The notes beneath the pieces are model-generated. The model ran no database searches. It was not told the origin of the DNA and saw only the letters and a list, made by a program, of their open reading frames with translations. A stretch of 38,870 nucleotides of DNA from Haloquadratum sp. (lineage in GTDB: Archaea; Halobacteriota; Halobacteria; Halobacteriales; Haloferacaceae). The position numbers were made by a program, and so were the translations under genes. The DNA is taken from positions 1 through 38,870 of the forward strand of contig JAQCNF010000099.1 in NCBI GenBank assembly GCA_028275165.1, in the 5' to 3' direction. Positions within the stretch are counted from its first letter, which is position 1. Every line of letters starts with the position of its first letter. Below, piece by piece: positions 25,559 to 35,439 of this stretch.

Positions 25559-27268
25559 ATGTCCTCCAATATAGATCGGCGAACGTTCCTCACAACTGCA
25601 GGGAGTGCTGCAGCAGCAGCGACTCTTGCAGGTTGCTCGGGAGGAAGTGACGATGCCAGCAGCGATGACGGCACAGACACGACGGATAGTGACGAAAGTA
25701 GCGCCGAAACGAGTGGGACACTCGTGTATGCACGGGGTGACCATCCACAAAACTACGACCCACAGCAGACAACAAGCGGTGAGGTTGCTAAAGTTACGAA
25801 CCAGATATATGACCAGCTTGTCGGGTTTACCCCAGGGAGTGGAGGTCAGCTACGCGATGGACTTGCAACCGAGTACAGTCTCGAGGGGACGACAGCGAAG
25901 CTGACACTCCGCGAAGACGTCACGTTCCACAATGGGGAGTCATTCACTGCAGAAGACGTCCGCGCGACGATTCGCCGATTTACTGATAGTGGGTATGAGC
26001 ATTACCTTGGTGATGAGAACCGCTCAGGATACGGGCCGTTCACATTCGGCGATTGGGTCGACACTATCGAAGCGAGCAGTGAATTCGAAGTGACAATCCA
26101 GCTCACACAACAGTATGCCCCGTTTTTGCGCAATCTCGCGATGTTTGCGGCTGCGATCCTCTCGAAAGCACAGATTGAGTCTCTGGAAAACCAGGTCGAG
26201 CTCGGAACGGAACCACAGGGAACTGGGGCGTTTCAGTTTTCGGAACTCGATAACGGGAATCAGCGAGTCTTGTTATCAGCGAATACTGATTATTGGGGGA
26301 ATGGTCCGAACGTCAGCGAAGTTGTGTTTAAAACGATCGGCCAGAATTCCACGCGGGTGCAGGATGTGATCAACGGGAATTCGCATATCACCGACAATCT
26401 TGATTCACAGTCCTCTCAGCAACTCGAAAGCGCTGGGTCAGCGCAACTCGCCTCGAAAAATGGAATCAATGTCGGGTACATGGCAATGAATCAAGCCCGG
26501 CGTGAGGAGTTCCGTGACCGCCGGGTTCGCCGTGCGGTCTCATTCGCTGTTAACACCCAAGCAATCGTCGACAGTATTTATCAAGGCTTTGCGACAGTCG
26601 CTGACCAGCCGCTCCCACCGGACGTTCTTGGACATAACGACGACCTTGAGCCGTATTCGACCGATAAAGATGAGGCTCGCCGTCTGCTAAACGAGGCTGG
26701 CTATGGCGATGGATTCGAGCTTGAGCTTGCAACATTTTCAAATCCACGTGGATATAATCCAAGCCCAGTCGAAACCGCCAATCAGGTTCGTTCGGATCTC
26801 GAAGAAATTGGGCTCACAGTAAACATCAATCAATTCTCGACGTTCTCATCGTATCTTGAGTATACCAACCAGGGGAAGCATGATGCCGCGTTCCTCGGAT
26901 GGTACACCGATAACGCTGATCCGGACAACTTTATGTATGTCCTGCTTGACCCGAAAGTTTCGATGGATGCTGTCCCAGACGGGCAAAGTTGGGTGAGCTT
27001 TGATACAGAAGGGTACAGCACACTGAACATCTCAGGATTTGCCAACTCAGACTATATGTCACTTGTGCGTCAAGCACAGCGGAGTTATGACGATGCGCAG
27101 CGTGAGGAACTGTACGCGGAGGCGAATCGAATCGCGAACGAGGAAGCACCTTGGGTGTTTATTGACTACGCGCAAACACTCCGTGGGGTAAACGAGGCTG
27201 TGGTTTCCGACAGCTACACCGTCTCATCTGTTGGTGGTCCGTTCCTCAATACAGTTGAGTTACAGTAG
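25559..27268 (+). CDS. Peptide ABC transporter, substrate-binding lipoprotein
   Basis: This 569-aa SBP family 5 protein captures peptides or similar ligands outside the cell. The N-terminus has a Tat motif (IDRRTFLTT) and a lipobox (LAGC) at about residues 20-24, followed by an acidic Ser/Asp linker usual in haloarchaea. Family 5 features include YDPQQTTSGEV, FHNGESFTAEDV and FRDRRVRRAVSFAVN. ATG 25559 puts the twin Arg near the start; ATG 25541 would add six residues. It sits between the ATPase and the two permeases, 121 bp after the ATPase. Confidence 0.93.
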   Translation: MSSNIDRRTFLTTAGSAAAAATLAGCSGGSDDASSDDGTDTTDSDESSAETSGTLVYARGDHPQNYDPQQTTSGEVAKVTNQIYDQLVGFTPGSGGQLRDGLATEYSLEGTTAKLTLREDVTFHNGESFTAEDVRATIRRFTDSGYEHYLGDENRSGYGPFTFGDWVDTIEASSEFEVTIQLTQQYAPFLRNLAMFAAAILSKAQIESLENQVELGTEPQGTGAFQFSELDNGNQRVLLSANTDYWGNGPNVSEVVFKTIGQNSTRVQDVINGNSHITDNLDSQSSQQLESAGSAQLASKNGINVGYMAMNQARREEFRDRRVRRAVSFAVNTQAIVDSIYQGFATVADQPLPPDVLGHNDDLEPYSTDKDEARRLLNEAGYGDGFELELATFSNPRGYNPSPVETANQVRSDLEEIGLTVNINQFSTFSSYLEYTNQGKHDAAFLGWYTDNADPDNFMYVLLDPKVSMDAVPDGQSWVSFDTEGYSTLNISGFANSDYMSLVRQAQRSYDDAQREELYAEANRIANEEAPWVFIDYAQTLRGVNEAVVSDSYTVSSVGGPFLNTVELQ

Positions 27269-27362
27269 AATACAGTACACGCATACGATGGCTACTGATA
27301 GTTGTTGTCGGGTCAAGACAAAAAGAGGCTAACGAAGCTCACGTACACGTTCAGACACTCAT

Positions 27363-28406
27363 ATGGTCTCAAAGCGATTCCTCCTTCGACGCGTGCTGCT
27401 GTTAATCCCTGTTCTTTTTGGAGTTGCAACGCTCGTCTTCTCGATCCTCCAACTTGCACCAGGTGACCCAGCCCGAATCATCGTTGGCCAGCGTGCCTCT
27501 GCGCAGCAGGTCGCCAAAGTTCGAACTGAACTCGGACTGAACGACCCACTCTGGGTGCAGTACGCACGGTTTATTATCGATGCAGCCACGTTTGACTTTG
27601 GTCAATCATACAAAATCGCGCAGGGAACACCAGTTCGTGACGTCCTTGCTGACCGACTTCCTGTGACACTCGAATTAGCGATTTTCGGTCAAATAGCAGG
27701 GATCCTGCTTGGCATCCCACTGGGGGTTATCTCAGCGGTCAAGCAGGACTCGATGACCGATCATCTGACACGGGTTGGAGCCTTGACTGGTATCTCAGTG
27801 CCAATCTTCTGGTCTGGTCCGCTTCTCATCCTTCTGTTTGCGACCTTTCTGGGTATCTTGCCGACCAGTGGGCGTATCGGGTCGACAATCTTCCTCGCAG
27901 AGAGTTGGACACTCTTTGGCACAGAACTACCGCTGACGGGACTAGTGACAGTTGATACGCTATTGCTCGGCGAGTTCGACGCCTTCGTTTCGGCAGTTCG
28001 GCATCTACTGCTTCCGGTGTTAGTGCTCGGTATCTATCAGATGGCACTGCTCTCGCGAATGATGCGCTCGTCGATGCTCGAAGTCGTGAGACAGGACTAC
28101 ATGCGAACTGCGCGAGCAAAAGGACAGGGCAGCAAAATAACTATTCTCACACACGGATTTCAGAACGCGCTCATTCCAGTTGTGACCGTGATCGGCATTC
28201 AATTCGGAACCTTACTTGGTGGGGCTGTCCTGACTGAGACCGTGTTTGGAATCGGGGGGATTGGGACGATGCTCGTCAGCGCAATCGGTGCCTCCGACTA
28301 TCCGCTCGTTCAGGGGACTGTCCTGACATTCGCGCTTCTGTTTACATTCGTCAACTTTGGTGTCGATGTCACATACAGTTATCTTGACCCACGGATCGAC
28401 CAATGA
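27363..28406 (+). CDS. Peptide ABC transporter, permease (DppB type)
   Basis: The 347-aa inner-membrane subunit has the typical DppB layout: one N-terminal helix (LLLIPVLFGVATLVFSILQL), then LAPGDPARIIVGQ, then five more helices. The EAA-like loop reads MRTARAKGQGSKI, and TETVFGIGGIGTML is a family string. The length fits the family (310-350). It starts at ATG 27363, 94 bp after the binding protein gene. Confidence 0.93.
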   Translation: MVSKRFLLRRVLLLIPVLFGVATLVFSILQLAPGDPARIIVGQRASAQQVAKVRTELGLNDPLWVQYARFIIDAATFDFGQSYKIAQGTPVRDVLADRLPVTLELAIFGQIAGILLGIPLGVISAVKQDSMTDHLTRVGALTGISVPIFWSGPLLILLFATFLGILPTSGRIGSTIFLAESWTLFGTELPLTGLVTVDTLLLGEFDAFVSAVRHLLLPVLVLGIYQMALLSRMMRSSMLEVVRQDYMRTARAKGQGSKITILTHGFQNALIPVVTVIGIQFGTLLGGAVLTETVFGIGGIGTMLVSAIGASDYPLVQGTVLTFALLFTFVNFGVDVTYSYLDPRIDQ

Positions 28407-28640
28407 TGTGTCTGTACACTCACGCTCACGGCTGGTTCAGCTCTGAGTTCGAATGCGGATGCGGATGCAGTCAGGCAGGCAGATATATTCGTGGCCCCGT
28501 TTCGACGTGTCGTTCACTTTCGAGTCTCTTGGACGTTGTGCGTGCAGATCCTCGTTCGCTTGTGTCGACACATGCAATTGCAGGTATCGGTTCACGATCA
28601 CCGATGATCGCCGACGTATCTTTCCGTTCAAAACTCACCT
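28407..28640. other. Unusual 234-bp spacer between permease genes
   Basis: The two permease genes are usually adjacent or overlapping, but here they are 234 bp apart. An 82-codon frame starts at 28403, but it is Cys/Arg-rich with no motif and looks non-coding. A short direct repeat (GCGGATGCGGATGC, near 28455-28468) is visible. It may be a small insertion scar or regulatory spacer. Confidence 0.35.
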
Positions 28641-29579
28641 ATGGCAACTGATTCACAGAGTACGACCACTGACACGCGCGATTTTATCGACCGACTGTTT
28701 GCATCGCCATTCGTTTCAAACCTGCTATCGAATCGTCTTGCCGTCGTCGGTCTGAGTATTATCCTTGGGGTGTTCGTGATTGCGCTCGTGGCTCGATTCA
28801 CTCTCGATCTGAGTGCACTGACTGGGTCCCGACTTGGAGCAGGAATTCCAGACCGACACCCACCTGGATGGGTAGGTCCAGCATCGTGGAATCAGTACTT
28901 GTTTGGAACTGATGTTGCTGCTCGTGACATCTTTCGGCGGACAATGTATGGGTCGTGGCTGGCGTTAAAATTCGGCACAATCGCAGTCGGAGCATCCACA
29001 GCGCTCGGTGTCGGATTAGGGATTATTGCTGCATACTATGGAGATGTCACTGATAATCTCATCATGCGGACGATGGATATGCTGCTGGCATTCCCATCGT
29101 TGCTTCTTGCGCTTGCACTCGTGGCTATCTTCGGTGCTGGCCTATGGAAGGCAGTGCTTGCACTGACACTCGTGTACACACCGCGGTTTGCGCGTGTCGT
29201 CCGGGGGGCAGCACTCAAAGTGCTCGAGGATGAGTATGTCGATGCGACAGTTGCTCTGGGCGCGAAAGACCCTCGGATTCTTGTTCGACATGTTCTTCCA
29301 AACTGTATCGCTCCGATTACTGTCCAATCAACGTTGAACTTTGGCCTCGCGATTATCGACCTCGCAGCGCTGTCGTTCCTTGGATTCGGTGCGCAGGCAG
29401 GTGCTCCTTCGTGGGGGCTTATGCTCTCTCGTGGAGTTGAGAATGGCTTGCTGACTGGGAAGTGGTGGATGTCATTCTTCCCAGGATTGTTCCTCGCAAT
29501 TACCGTTCTTGGATTCAATCTACTCGGTGATGGAATGCGCGATGCACTCGATCCGCGAATGCGTGAAGCACTCGATTAA
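28641..29579 (+). CDS. Peptide ABC transporter, permease (DppC type)
   Basis: The 312-aa membrane subunit pairs with the DppB-type permease. The family strings are FGTDVAARDIFRRTMYGSW, FPSLLLALALVAIFG, and the EAA loop YVDATVALGAKDPRIL, then HVLPNCIAPI. DPRMREALD ends the protein. Five to six helices are visible. The N-terminal region before the first helix (NRLAVVGLSIILGVFVIA) is short and polar. It starts with ATG 28641 and is followed 12 bp later by a small membrane protein gene, probably co-transcribed. Confidence 0.93.
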   Translation: MATDSQSTTTDTRDFIDRLFASPFVSNLLSNRLAVVGLSIILGVFVIALVARFTLDLSALTGSRLGAGIPDRHPPGWVGPASWNQYLFGTDVAARDIFRRTMYGSWLALKFGTIAVGASTALGVGLGIIAAYYGDVTDNLIMRTMDMLLAFPSLLLALALVAIFGAGLWKAVLALTLVYTPRFARVVRGAALKVLEDEYVDATVALGAKDPRILVRHVLPNCIAPITVQSTLNFGLAIIDLAALSFLGFGAQAGAPSWGLMLSRGVENGLLTGKWWMSFFPGLFLAITVLGFNLLGDGMRDALDPRMREALD

Positions 29580-29591
29580 ATCCCGACGAAT

Positions 29592-30068
29592 ATGTCACCA
29601 TCTCGACGCTCAGACTCAGAGACGGACGCTGACACTGAGGTGAATATTGACGCATCATCGCATGCAGACGCCACAGTGAGTGAGTCAACACAGCCGCAGA
29701 TATCCTCATATACTGCCCCCTCACGTTCGGCGCCACTTGCTGCACGGGGCCGCCTCGTTGGCGGTTCGGCCCTAATTGGCATGATGATGAGCGGGACGTC
29801 GGTCCTCGTTAGCATGGGTATCGTTGGTATTGCGACGGCTGCGGATACAGCATTCCTCTTTGGAACGCTTGCACTTGGATTCGGGACGCTGGGGTGGGCT
29901 GCCTCAATTGCCGCAGGTCCCGGGATGGCGGCGATGCAGGCACATCTTGAGACGACAACTGATTGGGACGAAATGGACTCGCGGCGGGCAATGGCCCGAA
30001 TTGGTGGGTGTGGGGCAGGCGTCATGATCGCTGCGATTGTGATTGGAATCGCCTTTGGGTATCGCTGA
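29592..30068 (+). CDS. Small membrane protein of the peptide transporter cluster
   Basis: The 158-aa product has an acidic/Ser-rich N-terminus (1-50), then three hydrophobic helices (about 60-80, 85-110 and 140-157), for example LVGGSALIGMMMSGTSVLVS and GAGVMIAAIVIGIAFG. It lies 12 bp after the dppC-type gene on the same strand, so it is very probably part of the same operon. Function is unknown; it may be an accessory or simply linked protein. It has no recognised motif. Confidence 0.65.
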   Translation: MSPSRRSDSETDADTEVNIDASSHADATVSESTQPQISSYTAPSRSAPLAARGRLVGGSALIGMMMSGTSVLVSMGIVGIATAADTAFLFGTLALGFGTLGWAASIAAGPGMAAMQAHLETTTDWDEMDSRRAMARIGGCGAGVMIAAIVIGIAFGYR

Positions 30069-30221
30069 TCTATCATCTATTACGGACTAACACTGAGAAC
30101 TCGACGATCCTGCTGTATCTCTCTACACCCACTCGCTTCGCTCAACAGTGAGAGAGTTGACTCCGCACTCCCTATCAGTCCAACTGTCGTCTGATGTGCG
30201 CAATCAAAACCACAGACATTT

Positions 30222-30240
30222 TTTTGATATACACTATTGA
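30222..30240 (+). promoter_or_regulatory. TATA-like element of the AN1 zinc finger gene
   Basis: The run TTTTTTTGATATACAC lies 10-25 nt before ATG 30247 and is the only AT-rich element there. Confidence 0.35.
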
Positions 30241-30246
30241 CAGTCT

Positions 30247-30417
30247 ATGTCACAGAATTCAGACTGTCGTGTGTGCGATGAATCACTTCCACGCCCGCAT
30301 GAGTGCAACTACTGTGGACACACTCACTGTATGGAACATCGGCTGCCTGAGAATCACGAGTGTCCAGGATTAGATGACGTCTCAGAGAGTCAAAAATGGT
30401 TTGACGAGTCAAACTGA
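30247..30417 (+). CDS. AN1-type zinc finger protein
   Basis: This 56-aa protein has a Cys/His layout fitting the AN1 zinc finger: C7 and C10 (CRVC), C20 and C23 (CNYC), then H25, H27, C28, H31, H37 and C39 (GHTHCMEHRLPENHECPG). The end is a short acidic helix. AN1 fingers bind two zinc ions; in haloarchaea such proteins are common, and some others carry a rhomboid domain after the finger, absent here. Its partner is unknown. It follows the peptide transporter genes by 178 bp on the same strand, with its own promoter-like element. Confidence 0.85.
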   Translation: MSQNSDCRVCDESLPRPHECNYCGHTHCMEHRLPENHECPGLDDVSESQKWFDESN

Positions 30418-30739
30418 GACTCGAAATCGTATGAGCAGGGGCTAGATATTCATGATTGTAATTGCAATCTGAGAAAATGGCTCCCTCTGGTGTCCGCTTC
30501 TTCTGTCGGGTCAGCAATCAGCCTGATTCCAATCCTCAAGAGTGATTCAAGAGACGGTGAAAGAGCAACGCCTCGTTCTGTGGGTCTCATCACCGAGTGG
30601 TCAAGCAAGTCAAACGATAGACGCTCTCCACAGGGTGGAGACGTTCTCACGATATTGCAATGAAGTGAAAGCACAGCAGGCGATATAGGTAAACGTGGGG
30701 CCTCTCAAAGAGAACATCTCCGCGCCGGATATCGAATTT

Positions 30740-30990
<251 letters not shown>

Positions 30991-31467
30991 TTGTGTCGAT
31001 GGCACAGCATGGCCCGTGAAGTGCATTGTACGTGAATGGCCAAGCACACCACGCTAGATTCGGTGGCCTAATGTAAGAGTCACAAACCACAGCCACAGCC
31101 TGAGCCTGCCCCACGAGGGAACTCTTTGTGCGAGCATGACAATACCTCGAAACAGCGGTGACAACGAGGCCGAAAAAGTTTCATACGTTTCCTACTAAGT
31201 ACGGTTCCAATGAACAGGCGTTCGACCGAAGCTGGTTAAACGGGGATGTGTAGTCGTTGGCATTGAGGGACTCTCTGGGTGTTCTTGACATCTTCCACGG
31301 CCTTAGTAGTTCACAGAAGAACTGGGTGCTTAACTAAACATGCATCGGTCAGGGTAGTTTTCTCGCATCGAATGAGTGAATCAGTTCACCCAGAAATTTG
31401 TTGAATCACTTCAGCCGTTGGATTCCTCCGGTGGGGATAGTTTGAGTGAGTTGAATCCGATATCTTG

Positions 31468-31731
31468 GATGCTGTCTGGGCGTCATTCGATATCTATCCG
31501 CCATCTACAAACGAATGGGCACACATCATGACCGCTGGTGACTGTCTGCTCGCATACGAGGCCACGTACCTTCTTGAACGTGGAGACTGTGTTGAGAAAG
31601 TCCAGATCGAACGCACCGCTTACGCCCGGACGACATCGGTCAGATCCGAAAGCGGGTTTTTTCCGAATGAAGTCGCTGATAAATCAAGTACAGTAACTCC
31701 CGATAGCCCAAACCTGGGCATTCTGCTCTGA
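31468..31731 (+). pseudogene. Possible ORF remnant, unknown family
   Basis: A frame open to TGA 31729 encodes DAVWASFDIYPPSTNEWAHI, then LAYEATYLLERGDCVEKVQ and IERTAYARTT, which has coding-like composition. The start codon is unclear and the tail (after about codon 60) looks non-coding. It may be part of a broken gene; the family is not recognised. Confidence 0.25.
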
Positions 31732-31782
31732 CTTCATGCCATCTCATAACCGCAACGACCCTCCTACGAGTGGGTTAATTGA

Positions 31783-32859
31783 TTAGCGACACTCCTCCCT
31801 CCAGAAACGATGTAGGTCGGCTACCTGAGTAAAGATTGTGTGTATTTTGGCATCGTTTTGCTGAATTGAGGGCGCGTCGGTCTTTCCAAGTTCAACCTCC
31901 GGAAGTTCTCTATCGGCCGGCTGTTGGACATAGATTGACTGCTTATTGAACACCCCTGCTGGCATTGCGATATCGTTGTCTTCCATCAGGGCTTGCATCT
32001 CTGTGTCTTGCTTTTGAATATAGAATACCGCGGTACACCCACGTCCGATTCCTGCTTTTTCTCTGAGCGTCTTGAGCGTGAATTCAGTTGCCGGTATCCG
32101 ATAGAGCTGATTCAATTCGGCGTTATTTTTTGGCTGACGCTGTGAATATGCTGAATATGGATAAATGTCGGCTCTCCCATTGTTTGAGTCAATGTCTATC
32201 CGAACGATGACATCTGTCCCAGCGAGTGACGGCGTTTCATCAGTGACGTTCACGGTGAGCCTGAGCTTCTCAAGCGCGTGTTGCATTCGCTCGTCCCCAA
32301 CCACCTCAACCTGTGTTGCCTCCATCATGAATATTTCACCAGTTGAGATATCTTTTTCCTCAGTCGTGGAAGCACCCGAAGTAACGTTGTACATCTGTGG
32401 TACGAGAGCTGTCGGTCGAAGGCCGAGTTTCTCACCCCAGATGTACTGCGAACCAGTAGAGACATAGTTGGTCCCTGTGCCTATCGACCAGTCATCGTGA
32501 TTTTGCTCTTCAATATCTCTAAGACTTCTTTCACGTAACGACACACCGATTCCTTCCCCTTGGTGTGCTGGACGTATCGAGAGTCCTTCTGCTTCATACC
32601 ACAGTGGTTCAGCTTGCTCTCTGGAGAGTAGTGCGACGCCTATGGCACGTCTGTTTTTGTCAGCGATGTAGGCGCTGTTGCCTGCACTCTCAACGAATGC
32701 CTGGATGAAATCCTCGGCGAGCCTCTCCTTTGAGGGATAGAGAATGCCATACCCTTCATCGCTGTTCCAAGCAGCTCGATATATCTCTGGGATCTGGTCG
32801 CGATACTCCTCTGCTTCAGCCGACTCAGTTATCTGCTTAATTTCGACGCTGGCTCTCAT
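31783..32859 (-). CDS. GNAT-family N-acetyltransferase-like protein
   Basis: The 358-aa protein carries one GNAT domain in its first half. After IPEIYRAAWNSDEGYG and AIGVALLSREQAE comes motif A, LSIRPAHQGEGIGVSLRER (about 93-111), with the acetyl-CoA-binding H/Q-x-G-x-G/A loop at 99-105. The second half (about 170-358) is a separate alpha/beta region with no motif I recognise. The substrate is unknown. The gene starts at ATG 32859 and stands alone, flanked by debris on both sides, so it may be accessory. Confidence 0.75.
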   Translation of the reverse strand: MRASVEIKQITESAEAEEYRDQIPEIYRAAWNSDEGYGILYPSKERLAEDFIQAFVESAGNSAYIADKNRRAIGVALLSREQAEPLWYEAEGLSIRPAHQGEGIGVSLRERSLRDIEEQNHDDWSIGTGTNYVSTGSQYIWGEKLGLRPTALVPQMYNVTSGASTTEEKDISTGEIFMMEATQVEVVGDERMQHALEKLRLTVNVTDETPSLAGTDVIVRIDIDSNNGRADIYPYSAYSQRQPKNNAELNQLYRIPATEFTLKTLREKAGIGRGCTAVFYIQKQDTEMQALMEDNDIAMPAGVFNKQSIYVQQPADRELPEVELGKTDAPSIQQNDAKIHTIFTQVADLHRFWREECR

Positions 32860-33343
32860 CGCTGGGTATCTCTGGATAACTGAACTGGATGCACTTTCTC
32901 TGCTCGCTGAGTAATCCGCGTGGAATACACTGGATGGCGTGTCGGTCTCACTCTGTTTCCTGTCTTTGACGCCAGTGACTCGTGATTGGTTCCGGTGCTA
33001 TCGAAAATGCATAGATTGTCAATTCGGTCATTGTGGACAGCCTGAATGTTTGCTCTCAACTCGGAAGTTCTGGGGGTTTTAGTCTGACTTTCATCTGTGT
33101 TATATACTCAACATAATGCATATCCGTATTTTCAATTCGAGTAGAAACGATCGAAAGATAGCACCGGCTCTACACTTTGCATGCACGAGAAGAGCGTCTC
33201 AGGGGCAGAGCGTGACAGTGGGTGTGGCACTGAGTTGGTCTCTGATGCGACAGGACTGGATTTTCTATCGACCCGACTCGAATCTTGTCCAGTCAATGCC
33301 TGATGAATGAGGATCACACTCCGAGTCGGGCGGGAATACGTGC
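32860..33343. other. Intergenic stretch; no firm gene
   Basis: Open frames of 60-67 codons exist on both strands (for example 33116-33310 plus), but none has a motif. I see no RNA gene or repeat. Confidence 0.35.
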
Positions 33344-33511
33344 TCAGACCACCTCAGATTGAACTAACAGTGACAAACTCCCAGCACAGAGAGCAAAAAC
33401 TGCGGCTTTCACCGCCTCAACACTGTTCCACGGGACAACAACATTGAGTCCATAATAGAAGATTACCCCGAGAGCGCCGACAGACAGTGGAACGAGAAGC
33501 TTCGTGTTCAT
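33344..33511 (-). CDS. Tiny two-helix membrane protein
   Basis: ATG 33511 to TGA 33344 encodes 55 residues. There are two hydrophobic stretches (LLVPLSVGALGVIFYYGLNV and AVFALCAGSLSLLV) separated by a short polar turn with Pro-Trp. This is the composition of a small helical hairpin membrane protein. The frame is too short for confident family assignment. It precedes the lipoprotein gene's 3' end by 83 bp on the same strand, but the order (lipoprotein upstream) would allow co-transcription. Confidence 0.5.
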   Translation of the reverse strand: MNTKLLVPLSVGALGVIFYYGLNVVVPWNSVEAVKAAVFALCAGSLSLLVQSEVV

Positions 33512-33594
33512 GTTTCTGTTTCCGTGCTAACATTTGAACCTCTTAAATATACTGTCAGGTTTCACGGAATGAGTGTGATAGACTGTTCAAGTCC

Positions 33595-34203
33595 TTACGA
33601 TTCAGTCATCTTGAATTGCGTTCCGAGTGCCTGTTCTATTTTCCAGTTGCTTGTGCGCTCCTCAATCGTTGTAACGCCCCAGTACACAAATCGGTACTTC
33701 CCCGGGTCAACTCGCTCGCATACATAGTAACTCGGGGTGCCGTCCGGGGCACTGAGGCCACTCGGTGTCATCGTGAACGTCCAAGTGAATCCCTCGTCAG
33801 ATGCGTGTGGGATAGCCTCATCAGTCCATCCCTCGTTCTCAGGCCGGTCATAGATAGATTGCCACCCAGCCTCGGTTTGGCGCTCGATCAAGAACTTTCG
33901 TTTCTTTCCTGAGACTTGCTGTGCATCAGTCTCGTTGTATATCCGGACTGTCAGATCTCCGCCGACCGGCACTGGATCTGGTGACAGACTGAGCGCGAAT
34001 CCGCCGATTGGCCCCGCATCTATCTCACGTTTTTTTGATCTCGGCACGTGCACGTCTGTGAGTGGAGGACTCACGGAGTCCTGACACTCGCTCGGTGATG
34101 GTGGCGTTGAGGTCTCTCCTGACCGAGAGGGTTGACTACTCAGACAGCTCGCATATGGAGTGGTAAGCCCACACAGAGCGCAGATGATCCGACGACGGTT
34201 CAT
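33595..34203 (-). CDS. Putative secreted lipoprotein with Ig-like domain
   Basis: The 202-aa product has an N-terminal signal with basic start (MNRRRIICALCGLTT) and a possible lipobox ending at Cys20 (YASC), followed by a Ser/Pro-rich linker. The main domain (about 68-190) is beta-rich: FALSLSPDPVPVGGDLTVRI, then RKFLIERQTEAGWQSIYD, then DPGKYRFVYWGVTT. It resembles secreted Ig-like domains. The function is unknown. Its start, ATG 34203, lies 59 bp from the UvsE-like gene on the same strand. Confidence 0.6.
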   Translation of the reverse strand: MNRRRIICALCGLTTPYASCLSSQPSRSGETSTPPSPSECQDSVSPPLTDVHVPRSKKREIDAGPIGGFALSLSPDPVPVGGDLTVRIYNETDAQQVSGKKRKFLIERQTEAGWQSIYDRPENEGWTDEAIPHASDEGFTWTFTMTPSGLSAPDGTPSYYVCERVDPGKYRFVYWGVTTIEERTSNWKIEQALGTQFKMTES

Positions 34204-34262
34204 ATATATCAGTAGAATAACAGCCGTTGAAAAATCCCACTACAGAAACACACGCTCTGGTA

Positions 34263-35333
34263 TCAATTGTATGTCGCTGTTTGGATGCGGTCGACAGCGA
34301 GTTCTTTCCCATCGCACTCGATCATGATGTCAGCTTGTGATCGAAGCCACGATGGAACGCGGTTCACATACGATGAGTGAGTTTGTGGCCTCCCTGCGTC
34401 CTCTCCGTGCAAGACGGCCGGCTCAGAGTAATGCGTCACTGGGCGGGGGTCCCACGTCTCTGCAGCCAATTCAAACCCCTCGCGATACGTGGTACCCTCA
34501 GCAGAAAATGCATGATGATGATAGTCGAATGTCACAGGGCAGCCCGTGGTCGGGTAAATGTCTTCGACAAGTTCCGTCACAGACCACAGGTTCGGATTAT
34601 CGTCATTTTCAATTACGAGGCGGTCGACGACGCTCGGTGAGACTGTTTCAATAAATGCAGCAAAGCGGTCTGCTGTTTCTTCCTTATCACCGTAATGACC
34701 CCCCATATGGATATTGATGGGATAGTCGGTTGTTTGCGGGAGGTTCATGAGGTCGAGCCATGAGCCATGATTTTCAAGGCTCTTTCTAGCCTTCTCGCGG
34801 GTGCTCTGCGTCGTTGAAGCCGGTTTGACGAAGTAGTCTGGATGAAATGAGAGTCGCATATCGTGGCTCTGGATAAACTCACCACACCGTGTTGCAATCT
34901 CGCGGATCGTATCGATATTCGGGAGTGCTTCAATCTCATACTGAGAGTTCCACGGGACGAACGACTGTGACGTGCATCGATAGAACCCGATACCATGTTC
35001 GTGGTTCCACTTGAGAATGGTTAGAAGATCATTGAAATTCTGTTCAGCAAGTTCACCAGCGTATGGGAGCCCTTTCTCTTCCCATGTTTTCTTTTGCATC
35101 CCTCGGTTACATCTCACCGGTGATTGCTGATCCCGCAGCGTATTGTTGCGGCCAGCGTATCCAAGCATGTATGTAACACGTGGACGACGGGTTTGGGTGC
35201 GTCGAATCTGTCTTCGGTGGCGGTGGGCCTCAATTCTTTGAACGGTGGTATTTCGCACTCCGCCCATCTCGTTGGCAGTCACTAGGTGAAACAACGACAC
35301 CGTCACCTCGCCACTACCATCGCGTTTGAGCAT
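34263..35333 (-). CDS. uvsE: UV-damage endonuclease (UvsE/UVDE family)
   Basis: The 356-aa protein nicks DNA 5' to UV photoproducts and starts an alternative excision repair route. The TIM-barrel metal-site strings are visible: MLGYAGRNNTLRDQ, FYRCTSQSFVPWNSQYE, LSFHPDYFVKPAS, INIHMGGHYGDKEETADRF, RLVIENDDN, PVTFDYHHHAF and THYSEPAVLHGEDAGRPQTH. All conserved His, Glu and Asp regions appear intact. The start is uncertain: ATG 35333 gives about 50 Arg-rich residues before the barrel, and Met23 of that frame is an alternative. The ATG at MLGYAG would cut strand 1. A role in sunlight-exposed brine is an easy fit. The lipoprotein gene lies downstream, 59 bp away. Confidence 0.88.
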   Translation of the reverse strand: MLKRDGSGEVTVSLFHLVTANEMGGVRNTTVQRIEAHRHRRQIRRTQTRRPRVTYMLGYAGRNNTLRDQQSPVRCNRGMQKKTWEEKGLPYAGELAEQNFNDLLTILKWNHEHGIGFYRCTSQSFVPWNSQYEIEALPNIDTIREIATRCGEFIQSHDMRLSFHPDYFVKPASTTQSTREKARKSLENHGSWLDLMNLPQTTDYPINIHMGGHYGDKEETADRFAAFIETVSPSVVDRLVIENDDNPNLWSVTELVEDIYPTTGCPVTFDYHHHAFSAEGTTYREGFELAAETWDPRPVTHYSEPAVLHGEDAGRPQTHSSYVNRVPSWLRSQADIMIECDGKELAVDRIQTATYN

Positions 35334-35439
35334 CGCTCCTCGGCGGAATTCTGGGGACCCGCAGACGAACTGTGGGTACAGTATTCGGTCGGTATCGGTA
35401 ATCAGTATACCGGTTCCGCCGGCTTGGCTGGCAAAGAAA

